In this document: positions 1 through 10,100 of the stretch, piece by piece
How the letters are laid out: the number at the start of each line of letters is the position of its first letter
Numbering within the stretch: the first letter of the stretch is position 1
Source of the DNA: Elusimicrobiales bacterium
Lineage (GTDB): Bacteria > Elusimicrobiota > Elusimicrobia > Elusimicrobiales > Elusimicrobiaceae
NCBI GenBank assembly: GCA_041651175.1
Contig: JBAZJT010000029.1
Span: forward strand, 1-21,923
Direction of reading: 5' to 3'
Length of the DNA stretch: 21,923 bases
Translations under genes and position numbers: made by a program
Notes under the pieces: model-generated
Seen by the model: the letters and a program-made list of their open reading frames with translations, nothing else
Database searches by the model: none
Told to the model about the DNA's origin: nothing

Positions 1-2
1 AC

Positions 3-2309
3 CCTTCGTCCGGCAACATCAGCTATTACGCCGACGCGAAGGGCAACACCGCGCATTTTTCGTACGACGGGAACGGCAACCTGTCGCGCATCACCGACGC
101 GGCGGGGCATTCAACCGATATAACCAACAACGCGCGCGGACTGCCGCTGGCGATAACCGGCCCGCTGGGCCATGCTGTAACAATCGGGCGGGACGGCTAC
201 GGCAACGCGACATCCGTAACCGACGCGCTGAACCGGGGATCGGCTTTCGCCTATGACATCATAGGCCGCGTAACGCGCATGACCGACCCGGCGGGCAAGG
301 CGGTGGCTTTTACATACAACCCGGACAACACGCCCGGCACGGTTACCGACGCCATCGGCGGCGTAACGCGCTACGGCTACGAGCCGGGCGGTTTTGAGAC
401 GGGCGCAAAGCGGCTGACACTGCTGACCGACGCGGCAAACCACGGCACCGCCTTCGCCTACGACGCGCAGGGAAGGCTGGCAACCGTAACCGATCCGTTA
501 AGCCATGCGGCGAGCTACGGCTACGACGCGGCGGGAAGGATCAGCGCGGCGGCCGACGCAAACGGCAACAGTTTCGCATTCGCTTACGATATTCTGGGCC
601 GTCTGACATCCGCCACCGCCCCCGACGGGCAGACAACTTATGCTTACGACCTTGCGGGTAACCTGACAACGGTGGAGGGTCCGCAAACAAAGCTGCAATT
701 CGGCTACGACGCTGCGGGCCGGGTAACAGCAACAAGCGCTCAGGACAAAGCCGCAAACCTGGGCGGCGCGTTCACCTACACATACGACGCCGCCGGGAAC
801 CGGCTGGCGATGACGGCCTCCGGCTACACATGGAGCTACAGTTACGACGCGCTGAACCGCCCCGTAACGATAACCGCCCCCGGCGGGACGCAGTTCCAGT
901 TTACCTACGACGCGGCCGGACGGCGCACGCGCATGGACATGGGAACCGCAATCGCTGCGGATTACGTCTACGACGCCGCCAATCAGCTTACCGGAATAAC
1001 CTACCGCCGGAAAACCGATAACGCGGTAATCGCGCAGGTTGGCTACACATACGACACTGCCGGCAACCGCGCGACCATGGCTGACGATTTCGGTAGCCAC
1101 AATTTCGGCTACGATGATTTGCACCGCCTGACAAGCGCGGTCCACCCGTCCAGCGGCGCGCTGAGCGTGCAGTCCGAGACCTTCGCCTACGACGCGGTGG
1201 GCAACCGCGTGCAGGACGCGGTACGCGCCGGTTACGTCTATGACGCTGCGAACCGACTAAACAGCGATTCGCTCTATACCTACAATTACGACAACAACGG
1301 CAACCTGACAACAAAAACGCGCACATCGGACAACGCGCAGACCGCATACATCTACGACGCGCAGAACCGCCTTACGCAAGTAAACCTGCCGTCGGGCTAC
1401 AGCGAGACGCTCCGTTACGACGCGACAGGCCGGAGAATCGCAAAAACGATAACGCACAACGGCGAGACAATCCGGGCGCAGCACTACATCTACGACGGCG
1501 AGGACATCGCATTTGTAACCGACGCCGCCGGCGCGTTGAAAAGCCTGTATACGCACGGCCCCGGCACGGATGAGCCGCTGATGTTGCGCAAGGGAGCAAG
1601 CGATTATTATTTGCTGGCGGACGGCCTTGGCAGCATAATCGCCATCGCCGACCAGACGGGGAACATCGCAGAGCGCGTGCAATACCAGGCGTACGGCAAG
1701 CCCGTGTTCAGAAACGAGGTAACCGGCAGCACCAGCAGTTGGTCGCAGACGGGCAGCCTATACAGCTACACCGCCCGGGAATGGGACGCCGAAACCGGCC
1801 TGTTCTATTACAGAGCAAGATACTACGCCCCCGACACCGGCAGATTCATCCAAAAAGACCCCATAGGCTTCAACGGCGGCGATACTAATTTGTATGCGTA
1901 TGTTCACAACACCCCCATAAAATCCAAAGATTCGTATGGGTTGACTGACATAGTTTTTAATGCAGGACTTCATTTGCCAGTTATACCCGGACCGGTTGCA
2001 TTTGGCCCCAATTTTAGTTCGACATATAATTTGAACAAAGAGTCTATTGCAGCAAATCCTGTGGCAACGGAAATTGCGGTTGGTTCTTTTATAGATATGG
2101 GTGTAAGTGTAGGATTTGAAAATATAGGAGGGGAGGGGTGCAATGCCGGAATGCTTGCTTTCGGGCTTGGCAGATATGGAGGTGTTCAATTCACGTTGCG
2201 TTCAAAACCAGATAAAACGAAGTTTCTATTCAGATATATTTCAGGAATTTCATTTGGTATTGGGCTCGGAGTAGGTTTTCCTGCCCAATATATCAAGCAG
2301 TTATGGTAA
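3..2309 (+). CDS. RHS/YD-repeat protein, 3' part with core domain and variable C-terminal tip
   Basis: The frame is open from the left edge, so the start codon and N-terminus lie outside; 768 residues are visible. About 18 YD-type repeats (patterns such as YDAAGR, YDAAGN, YDALNR) run to visible residue about 590. The conserved RHS-associated core follows (TAREWDAETGLFYYRARYY, then GRFIQKDPIGF and NLYAYVHNTP), ending in a DxxGL-like processing motif (DSYGL). In RHS proteins the repeats form a shell around a C-terminal tip that is cut off near this motif. The last 119 residues (1950-2306) form that tip: they are glycine-rich, match no toxin fold I recognise, and are clearly more AT-rich than the repeats. 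That is the usual sign of tip exchange. The next gene follows after 17 bases. The RHS family call is very safe; a toxic role for the tip is inferred. Confidence 0.95.
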   Translation, partial: PSSGNISYYADAKGNTAHFSYDGNGNLSRITDAAGHSTDITNNARGLPLAITGPLGHAVTIGRDGYGNATSVTDALNRGSAFAYDIIGRVTRMTDPAGKAVAFTYNPDNTPGTVTDAIGGVTRYGYEPGGFETGAKRLTLLTDAANHGTAFAYDAQGRLATVTDPLSHAASYGYDAAGRISAAADANGNSFAFAYDILGRLTSATAPDGQTTYAYDLAGNLTTVEGPQTKLQFGYDAAGRVTATSAQDKAANLGGAFTYTYDAAGNRLAMTASGYTWSYSYDALNRPVTITAPGGTQFQFTYDAAGRRTRMDMGTAIAADYVYDAANQLTGITYRRKTDNAVIAQVGYTYDTAGNRATMADDFGSHNFGYDDLHRLTSAVHPSSGALSVQSETFAYDAVGNRVQDAVRAGYVYDAANRLNSDSLYTYNYDNNGNLTTKTRTSDNAQTAYIYDAQNRLTQVNLPSGYSETLRYDATGRRIAKTITHNGETIRAQHYIYDGEDIAFVTDAAGALKSLYTHGPGTDEPLMLRKGASDYYLLADGLGSIIAIADQTGNIAERVQYQAYGKPVFRNEVTGSTSSWSQTGSLYSYTAREWDAETGLFYYRARYYAPDTGRFIQKDPIGFNGGDTNLYAYVHNTPIKSKDSYGLTDIVFNAGLHLPVIPGPVAFGPNFSSTYNLNKESIAANPVATEIAVGSFIDMGVSVGFENIGGEGCNAGMLAFGLGRYGGVQFTLRSKPDKTKFLFRYISGISFGIGLGVGFPAQYIKQLW
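1950..2306 (+). other. Variable C-terminal tip region of the RHS protein (candidate toxin domain)
   Basis: This segment encodes the 119 residues after the RHS core. Base composition drops abruptly from the GC-rich repeats to AT-rich sequence at about 1920-1950, while the frame stays open to the TAA at 2307. The second half alternates small and hydrophobic residues with many glycines (for example ISFGIGLGVGF). This could suit a beta-rich or membrane-inserting domain, but no catalytic motif is visible. An alternative is a non-toxic structural tail. Confidence 0.6.
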
Positions 2310-2326
2310 ATCAAGGAGGAGTATAA

Positions 2327-2704
2327 ATGCTGGGTAAACTGATAGAAAATGAAAATTTTATGAGCATTATATTTGGTTACGGTGTAATGATTTATGCCTT
2401 GATGTTTAAGGAAGGGCTTTTTAGTGGTAAATTGAATACTAGATTTAGAAAAGTGGTAGCCTTGGAAAAACTATTTTTTGGAACAATAAGCGAATCTGTC
2501 ATTTCAGAAGCAGATAGCATTTGTTTCAAAATCGCAATTCTTATGTCAATTGCAATAATGCTTAACGGTTTTGTGAGTTTATTTTGGCCTCTCGTGCCAA
2601 ATATTAGTTTGGCATTTGCGATAGTTGCATTTCCAGGTGTAATGGTGTTTCGAATGGTATACATCCTTTACAGGAAGCAACGTGAACAACTAAGGAAGAA
2701 TTAA
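2327..2704 (+). CDS. Small three-helix membrane protein, candidate immunity protein for the RHS tip
   Basis: I do not recognise the family. The 125-residue product has three likely membrane segments, at about residues 11-28, 67-90 and 92-113, and a basic C-terminus (RKQREQLRKN). A strong ribosome binding site (AAGGAGGA, 2313-2320) lies 6 bases before the ATG. The gene starts 17 bases after the RHS stop and shares the low GC of the RHS tip, which suggests the two were acquired together. Immunity genes for polymorphic toxins normally sit directly after the toxin, and membrane immunity proteins are typical when the toxin attacks membranes. The immunity role is inferred from position only. Confidence 0.7.
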   Translation: MLGKLIENENFMSIIFGYGVMIYALMFKEGLFSGKLNTRFRKVVALEKLFFGTISESVISEADSICFKIAILMSIAIMLNGFVSLFWPLVPNISLAFAIVAFPGVMVFRMVYILYRKQREQLRKN

Positions 2705-2718
2705 AAGGGGACATTCTA

Positions 2719-3390
2719 GTGAGACACAGGGTGTTCAATATGTTTGGCTTATTCATCGCGGTACTGTTGACCGCGCCGTATCTTCACGCCCGGATTCTGC
2801 CCAAATCCATCACTCCCGAGACGTGCCAGTTGCCTTCCACGGAGGCTCCGTCGGACTGTCCGCGGTGCTACGACGAGGCGTCCGGCGGCGTTTCCGTCAG
2901 CGGCGATCCGGCGGTCTATGTCCCCAATTTCGCCGGGCCGGTGGATTTCCGGGTGTTCTACTTCAGCGACAACCAGGACGCCGGCGACATCGGCAGGTCG
3001 TGGCGGCATTCGTTTGAATCGTCGGCGCGGGTGTATTCGGCGGCGCGGTTGCTGGCGTCGGCCTCGGTTGCGGGCGGCTGGAGCGACCCGTACTCACCCG
3101 GCGCTTTGATGGGCGTCTCCGGCATGGCCATCCCCGCCTCCGACACAGAGACCGTCGCCGTCGTGCGCCCGCCGGACGGGCGGCGGCTGCTGTATTTCCT
3201 CAATTCCTCCGGCCAGTGGGTTGCTCCGGCGGGCGAGAGCGCGGTTTTGTCGGTTTCCGGCTCCACCGCGGCGCCGTCGGGGTTTGTGTGGAGCGCGGAC
3301 GACAGGCTGGTTTATTCCTACGACGGCGCGGGGCGGCTGGTGGAGGGGAGCAGCGTAATCGCAATAGTAGAGGGATTGGCGACATTATGA
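2719..3390 (+). pseudogene. Orphan N-terminal fragment of an RHS-type protein
   Basis: The 223-residue product starts at GTG after an AAAAGGGG ribosome binding site (2703-2710). It has a signal peptide (hydrophobic about residues 8-23, ending near YLHA). The region after it resembles the N-terminal beta domain of RHS proteins (DUF6531-like): PAVYVPNFAGPVDFRVFY, then DIGRSWRHSFE, and later a DGRRLLYFLN strand. One YD-like unit begins (YSYDGAGRLVEG). Homology then stops and a short unrelated tail (SSVIAIVEGLATL) leads to TGA. A full RHS protein would continue for many hundreds of residues, so this looks like the 5' end of a second rhs gene truncated by recombination near 3350. It overlaps the rhodanese gene by ATGA, so translation may still feed the next gene. 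A functional short secreted protein cannot be excluded. Confidence 0.7.
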
Positions 3391-4145
3391 CAAATAGCAG
3401 AAAATATACGGCGCTGATAAGCACCGCGGCGACGTTGCTGGTCGGGCCGGTTTTGGTTGCCCGCGCGGCGGAGGTGAAGTATATCTCCTGCGATGAGCTT
3501 TCGACGGTTATGTCCGGCGGCGCGGCGACCCCCGTAGTGGCCGATGTGCGTGCGCCGGCGGATTACGGAGCGGGGCATATAAAAGGCGCGGTATCCGCGC
3601 CGTTCAACCGAATAACCGCCGCCGGATGGCCGAAAACGGCGGACATTGTTGTTTATTGCGCGGGAGTGGGGTGTCCGCTGAGCGCAAACTGCGCCGCCCT
3701 GCTGGAGCGTGCGGGCTACGTGTCGGTCCGCGTACTCAAGGGAGGATATGCCGACTGGAAAGCGCGCGGATATCCTGTCGAAGGGGATAGCGGCGCGGCG
3801 GCGCAAAAGGCGGTGTGCGGCGCAATACAGCCTGCGGAGTTGTATGCGATAATCAAATCTTCGCCCGCCGCCGTAACCGTGCTGGATACTCGGCCCGATA
3901 TAGAATATCGGGCGGGGCATATAGCCGGCGCACGCAACGCGCCGCTTGAGGAGATTTTGAAGGCGTTCCCTGCGGTTCAGCAGGGGAGCGAGATTGTGCT
4001 TGCGGACAGGCAGCCGTCGCGGACTCAGCAGGCATGCGAGGCGGCGGCAAAGGCGGGGATTCGGGCGAAGCTGCTTAGCGGCGGCCCTGCGGTGTGGAAT
4101 GCGCTTGGCTATCCATTAATCACAGGAGCGGGGGATGGAAAATAA
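3387..4145 (+). CDS. Periplasmic protein with two rhodanese-like domains
   Basis: The start is placed at the ATG at 3387, which overlaps the previous stop as ATGA and opens with a clear signal peptide (hydrophobic residues 8-24, cleavage near ARA-A at 27-28). An upstream extension in the same frame to 3216 only overlaps the RHS fragment. The 252-residue protein holds two rhodanese folds. Domain 1 (about 30-132) has DVRAPADYGAGHIKGAVSAP and an active loop YCAGVGC with the expected catalytic Cys at 91. Domain 2 (about 147-247) has DTRPDIEYRAGHIAGARNAP, but its loop reads LADRQPSR, with Asp207 where the cysteine should be. Domain 2 is therefore probably not a sulfurtransferase. The gene overlaps the giant secreted-protein gene by 11 bases, pointing to a shared operon. 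A sulfur-transfer or sulfur-relay role in the periplasm is plausible but unproven. Confidence 0.88.
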   Translation: MTNSRKYTALISTAATLLVGPVLVARAAEVKYISCDELSTVMSGGAATPVVADVRAPADYGAGHIKGAVSAPFNRITAAGWPKTADIVVYCAGVGCPLSANCAALLERAGYVSVRVLKGGYADWKARGYPVEGDSGAAAQKAVCGAIQPAELYAIIKSSPAAVTVLDTRPDIEYRAGHIAGARNAPLEEILKAFPAVQQGSEIVLADRQPSRTQQACEAAAKAGIRAKLLSGGPAVWNALGYPLITGAGDGK

Positions 4146-7100
4146 AAAATTCTCTATATTAAAGCTGTCTGCATGGCTGGCGCTGTCATGCGCGGCATTG
4201 CCGGCGTGGCCGGGAAGCGCTGTGTCCGGGACGGTGTGCGCGGTAGTGAATTTGCAGCTTAACCAGGAGGCCGCGCTGGAACGGGAAGGCTTCATAGCCA
4301 AGCTGACGCTGACCAACAGTCTTGGCGATCTGCCGCTGAGCAATCTGCGCATAGATGTCGCCATAACCGATGCGGATGGCAACGCGGCGGACTCGCTGTT
4401 TTATTCCCGGGTTACGGATTTGCAGGGAGTGGGCGCGGTGGACGGGACGGGGCTGGTGCAGCCGTCGGCCAGCGCGGCGGTGCAGTGGCTGATAGTGCCT
4501 TCGCCAGGGGCGGGCGGCGGGGCGGCAGGCGGGGCAAAATACAATGTAAAGGCGCAGATGACATACAACACCGGCGGCGTCGCGCGGGTTACCACCACTT
4601 TCCCGGTTATAATCACGGTCAAGCCGCAGCCGCTTATACGGCTGGAGTATGTGCTTCCGTTCGAGGTATTCGGCGACGAACCGCTGACGCCGGAGGTCGC
4701 CGAATCCACAGTTCCGTTCTATCTGGGGGTGCGGGCGGTGAACGCGGGGTCCGGCACGGCGGTGAATTTCAGCATAGATTCGGCGCAGCCGGTCATAATG
4801 GATTCCAAGCAGGGACTGCCGGTGAATTTCATGATTGCAAATGCCTGGCTGCCCGGCGGCCAGCCGGCGGACAAGACGCTCAAAATCAACTTCGGCAATA
4901 TCGCGCCGAATGTCAGCGCAATGGCGGCGTGGAGCATGGTCGCCTCCCTTTCCGGCAGGTTCACCAGTTTCGGCGCAAGCTTCACACACAGCGCCGCGCT
5001 GGGTGGGGCGCTGACCTCGCTGATAGACAGCGCCAGCACCTACACGCTTATCAAGGACGTTCTCGCAGACATGCCGGGGCGGGATTCGCAATTTGATTTT
5101 CTGATAAACAAAACAACGCCGCGCGAACAGATGGAAATTCTGCTTGCCTCCGGCCAGGATATCCAACCGGAATATGTGATGGAATCGGACCGCGCAGGCC
5201 TTTCGCCCGTGACCAACGTGCCGGCGCATCTGAACGGGACGCTTTCCGGTTCCAATGCGGTGCTGCATCTGGTCTATGACGCCGGCGTTTCAACCGGCGT
5301 CTGGATTCACGCATCGGTGCCGGCGCCGGCGGGCGGGCAGGCCGATATAGCCTCCGCCATGCGCGCAAACGGAAGCGTGATCAATCCCCGCGACATATGG
5401 GTAAGCAGGCATTTTGACAAGGCCTCGCTCTCGTATGTTTACCGGCTGCATATACTGGATTATGTGACGGAAGCCGCCCCGGATTATGCAATAACCTTCA
5501 ATGCTTCTTTGCTGGATATGCCGCCTTCCGCAGTGGCGGATTTGTCGGCGGATGTGTCCGCCGGGGGCGTTGCGTTGCGCTGGACGGCTTCCGGCGAGGA
5601 CGGTGCTGCCGGCGCCATTTACAACGGGAAAATAGCGGTGTTCCGCTCCACTGACACGGCGGCGGCGCCGCAGGCCGGCGCGGCGAACGTGGTTATATCC
5701 ACCACGGTTCAGCCCGGCGCAGCGCAGTATTACGTTTTGGGCGATTTGCTGGGCAATGCCACCCACCAGGCGCAGGTGTGGATGGCCGATGCGAGAGGCA
5801 ATTACTCCGGTCCGTCCAACAAGGCGGTGTTTTTTACATATGCAAGGCAGCCGTCCGGTGTTGCGGTTTCGTCGGTTGCCGCCACGGGGTTTTTGCTGGA
5901 ATGGATAAACAGCGCCAATTTGCCGGGCGCGCAATACAGGGTAAAAGTTTCCTCGCAAGCGGGCGATGCGGGGTCGGAAAGCGGCTTTGCGGCCGATATA
6001 ACTTCGTACACCTGCTCCGGCCTTGCGCCGGATGTTGATTACACGGCGTCGATACAGCCGCGGGATTTGGAAGGCCGCCTGTCGCCTTATTCCGACGCGG
6101 CGCATGTAACCACGTTGGCGAATGCTCCGGCTGCGGCGGACGCGCCGATTATAAAGGTGGCGACCGGTTCCGTCGCAATAGCATGGAATGCAAACGGCAA
6201 TCCGGCCCGGACTTTGTACCTTGTGCAGGCATCCACGACGCCGGATTTCTCCGGGATAGCGGCTTCGGCGTCAGTGAGCGGCTCCTCTGAGGCGCTGGAC
6301 AATCTCCTGCCGGACAGGATGTATACGGCAAGAGCCGCGGCCATAAACGGCGCAGGAATGCGCAGCGCTTTCGCCACGATTGGCTCCACTGTCACCCTGG
6401 CCGCAATGCCGGCTTCGGCTTTGTTTACGGGTGTTTCCAGTGTTACGGCTTCGGTTTCATGGGACTCCGGCGGCAATCCGTACGATACCTTGTATCATCT
6501 GGATATTTCCACTTCGCCGGATTTCCTGCCGGTTGCCGGTTCGTCCGATGTTCTGCATGAAGGATTTACGTTTGCGGGTCTGGCGCCCGCCACCACTTAT
6601 TTCGCACGGGTGAGGGCGGCAAACCGCGCCGGAGTTCCGACGGATTTTGCCGCCGCCATTTCAACAGTAACAGGCAAATCTTACGGTATGACCATAGCTT
6701 CGTTCTCGCCGCAATCGGGACCTATAGGGACGGTGTTTACTCTGGCGGGCGGCGGGTTTGGGGCGTATAACGGGTCAAAGACGGTTGTTCTGATAGGCGG
6801 GGCGACGGCGCAGCTTTCTTTATGGAACGGGACGACGATACAGGGGACCATTCCCGGCGCGCTTGCGGCGGGGACTTATACCGTGGTCGCCCAGCGGATT
6901 TACACCAGCAGCGCGGATGTTTCCAATGCGGTGTCGTTCACCGTTACCACGCCTTCCGTGTACGGGGTGTCGCCGTCGTCGGGACCGATAGGGCAGACTT
7001 TTGTTCTGGCCGGCGCGGAATTCGGGCAGTATGCCGGTTCGCTGACGCGCGTTTTGATTGGCGGGGCCACATGCCCGCTTTCTTTGTGGAACGGGACCAC

Positions 7101-10100
7101 CGTGCAGGGGACCATTCCGGGCGCGCTTTCCGCGGGGACTTATCCGGTTGTGCTGGAGCGGCGCACTTCGGACGGCGGGAGCGTGGTTGCCGGCACGGTC
7201 GCCTTCACTGTTGTTGCGCCGCGGCTTGATTCGGTGTCGCCCTCTTCGGGGCCGATAGGGATGCCGTTTACGATATCCGGTTCCGGGTTCGGCAGCTATG
7301 CGGGCAGCTATACCCGCGTGCTGGTGGGCGGGACCACCGCCGCGCTGTCTTTGTGGAACGACGGGAAGATACAGGGCCGCATTCCGGGGACGCTTGCCGC
7401 CGGAAGCTATGCGGTGGCGGTGGAGCGCGCCGCGTCCGACGGCGGACTGGTGCGCTCGTCCACCGCGTCGTTTACGGTAACCGAGCCTGCCATCACGGGG
7501 CTTGCGCCGGACAACGGGCCGATAGGCACGGCATTCACGCTGACCGGCCATGATTTCGGGCCTTATGCGGGCGCGAACACTCAGGTGCGCGTCGGCGATA
7601 AACTGGCTCCGCTTTCGCTGTGGAACGGGACGACGGTGCAGGGAACCATCCCCGGGCTTGAAGCGGGGCAGTATCCGGTCGTCATAGAAATCGCCAGCGG
7701 TGGCGGACTGGTGGCGACCAACACCTATTATTTCACGGTTACCACGCCGGCGGTGGCCGGGATAACGCCCTCCACCGCGCCGATAGGGCAGACATTTATC
7801 ATAACGGGCAGCGGTTTCGGCGCATATGCGGGAAGTTATACCCGCGTGCTGATAGGCGGCGTAACGGCGCAGCTTTCGCTGTGGAACGGCACGACGATAC
7901 AAGGCACAATTCCCGGAGCGCTGGCTTCCGGCGCCCGGAGCGTGGTGGTTGAACGCGCGGTTGCGGACGGCATGGTTGCGCGCGCTGTTGCGCCGTCAAT
8001 AACGGTAGCCGGATTGGAAGTGTATTCGCTGACGCCCTCCACCGCGCCGATAGGACAGCCGTTTACGATTACCGGCGGCAATTTCGGCAGCTACAGCGGC
8101 AGCTACACAACGGTGCTGATAGGCGGCGTAACGGCCCAGCTTTCGCTCTGGAACGGCACGACGATACAGGGCGTCATACCCAATATCGCCGCCGGCGCTC
8201 AGCCGGTGGTTGTCAGCCGGCGTACCGCCGACGGCGGGCTTGCGGCGTCGGCCACGATGTATCTCAATATCGTCGCGCCGGTCGCATATTCGGTGACGCC
8301 GTCCAGCGGTCCCATCGGCCAGCCGTTTACGATTACCGGCGACAATTTCGGCAGCTACAGCGGCAGCTACACGACGGTGCTGATAGGCGGCGTTACCGCG
8401 CAGCTTTCATTATGGAACAGCACGACGATACAGGGAACCGTTCCCGGCGCGCTGTATTCCGGGAGCTATCCGGTCGTCGTGCGGCGGACAACGTCCGACG
8501 GCGGCGTGGCGGAATCCGCGCCGCTGAGCTTTGCGGTGGCCGGCATCAATGTAAGCACGCTGACGCCGGTCGCCGGGCCGATAGGCAGCGTGTTCACCAT
8601 AGTCGGCGAGAATTTCGGTTCGTATAACGGCGCGAATACCCGCGTGCTGATAGGCGGGACGACATGCCCGCTCTCGCTCTGGAACGGGACGACGATACAA
8701 GGCACTGTTCCCGGACTGTTGCCCGCCGGGCCGCAGCCGGTGGTTGTGGAACGCGCGTCCGGCGGCTATGTCATCCGCAGCGCGACGTCGTATTTTGAAA
8801 TCACCGTGCCGACGCTGCAAAGCGTCTCGCCCTCCACGGGGCCGATAGGGATGCCGTTCACGCTTGTCGGCGCGAATTTCGGAGCATATAACGGCTCCAA
8901 CACGCGCGTAAAAATCGGAGGCGTTGTCGCGCCGCTGAGCCTCTGGAACGGGACGACGATTCAGGGCACGGTTCCCGGCAGCCTCGCCGCGGGCGATTAC
9001 GAGCTTGTGGTGGAGCGTGCCGCATCAGGCGGCGGGTTGCAGGCGTCGGCCACCGCATATTTCGGCGTAATTCTGCCGCAGTTGAATTCCGTGTCGCCGT
9101 CCACCGCGCCGGTTGGCGCGCCGTTTGTGCTGACGGGTTCGGGCTTTGGCAATTACTCCGGCGCGAATACGGCGGTGCTGATAAACGGCGCGACACAGCC
9201 GCTAAGCCTGTGGACGGATACAAAAATCCAGGGTTCGCTGACTTATTTCACGACGGGGCAGTACCCGGTCGCGGTGAAGCGGCTGGCGTCAGGCGGTGCG
9301 GCGCAATCGCAGGAATTGTCCATAGGCGTCATATCGCCAACGATAACCGCGCTGACGCTGGCCACAAACGGCAGCGGCACATCGTTTGTGCTGACGGGAA
9401 CCGGCTTCGGCCCCTACAACGGCGCGCAAATCAACGGCAAGCCCGCCACCCGCGTAATGCTGGACGCGACAACTGTCTGTTCGCTAAGCGCGTGGACGGA
9501 TGTTCAGATACGCGGCATTATCCCCGACAGCGCGGCGACCGGCTCGCATATGCTGACGGCGGTGCGCGAGGTTTCGGGCGGATTGCAAAGCTCAAACGGC
9601 GCAAGCTACGGTTCGGGAGGGGTTATCATACTCTCCGGCGCGGCAAAAGGCGGAACGCGCGGCGCGGTGGCGGTTTCATACGCCGGCGCCGCTGACCCGA
9701 ACGCCGGGCTGCCGCTGCCCGCGGAATGGGGCGGGCGGGTGGAATCGTCCAACCGCGCGGCGGTAGACATTGCGCCCGGCGCTATGGCGGAGGATGCATT
9801 CATCACAATCGCCACCGCCGCCGTAACGGAAGAAATATCGCGGCAAATGATGCAAAGCGAAGCCAGGGCGCTGATAATGCCGGTCGGCCCGGCGCTGAAC
9901 TTCGGGCCGGAGGGCATGAAGCTCGCCTCGCCCGCCGCATTGACCGTGCCGTTTGACCGGACGCAAATCCCCTACGGCAAGACGGAGCGCGACCTCGCGC
10001 TGTATAACTGGGATGAGGGTTCCGGCTCGTGGATTCTGTCCGAGGCCGAACTTAAAAACGGCAGGCTTGAGGCGAAAACAAGCCATCTCTCGCTGTATCA

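Noticed and set aside
3216..3386. In-frame N-terminal extension of the rhodanese gene
   Set aside because: It runs through the RHS fragment in another frame, is Arg/Gly-rich, and would bury the clear signal peptide that starts at 3387.
6688..9600. Regular repeats considered as a CRISPR array
   Set aside because: The 264-base period, continuous open frame and TIG/IPT protein pattern show these are coding repeats.
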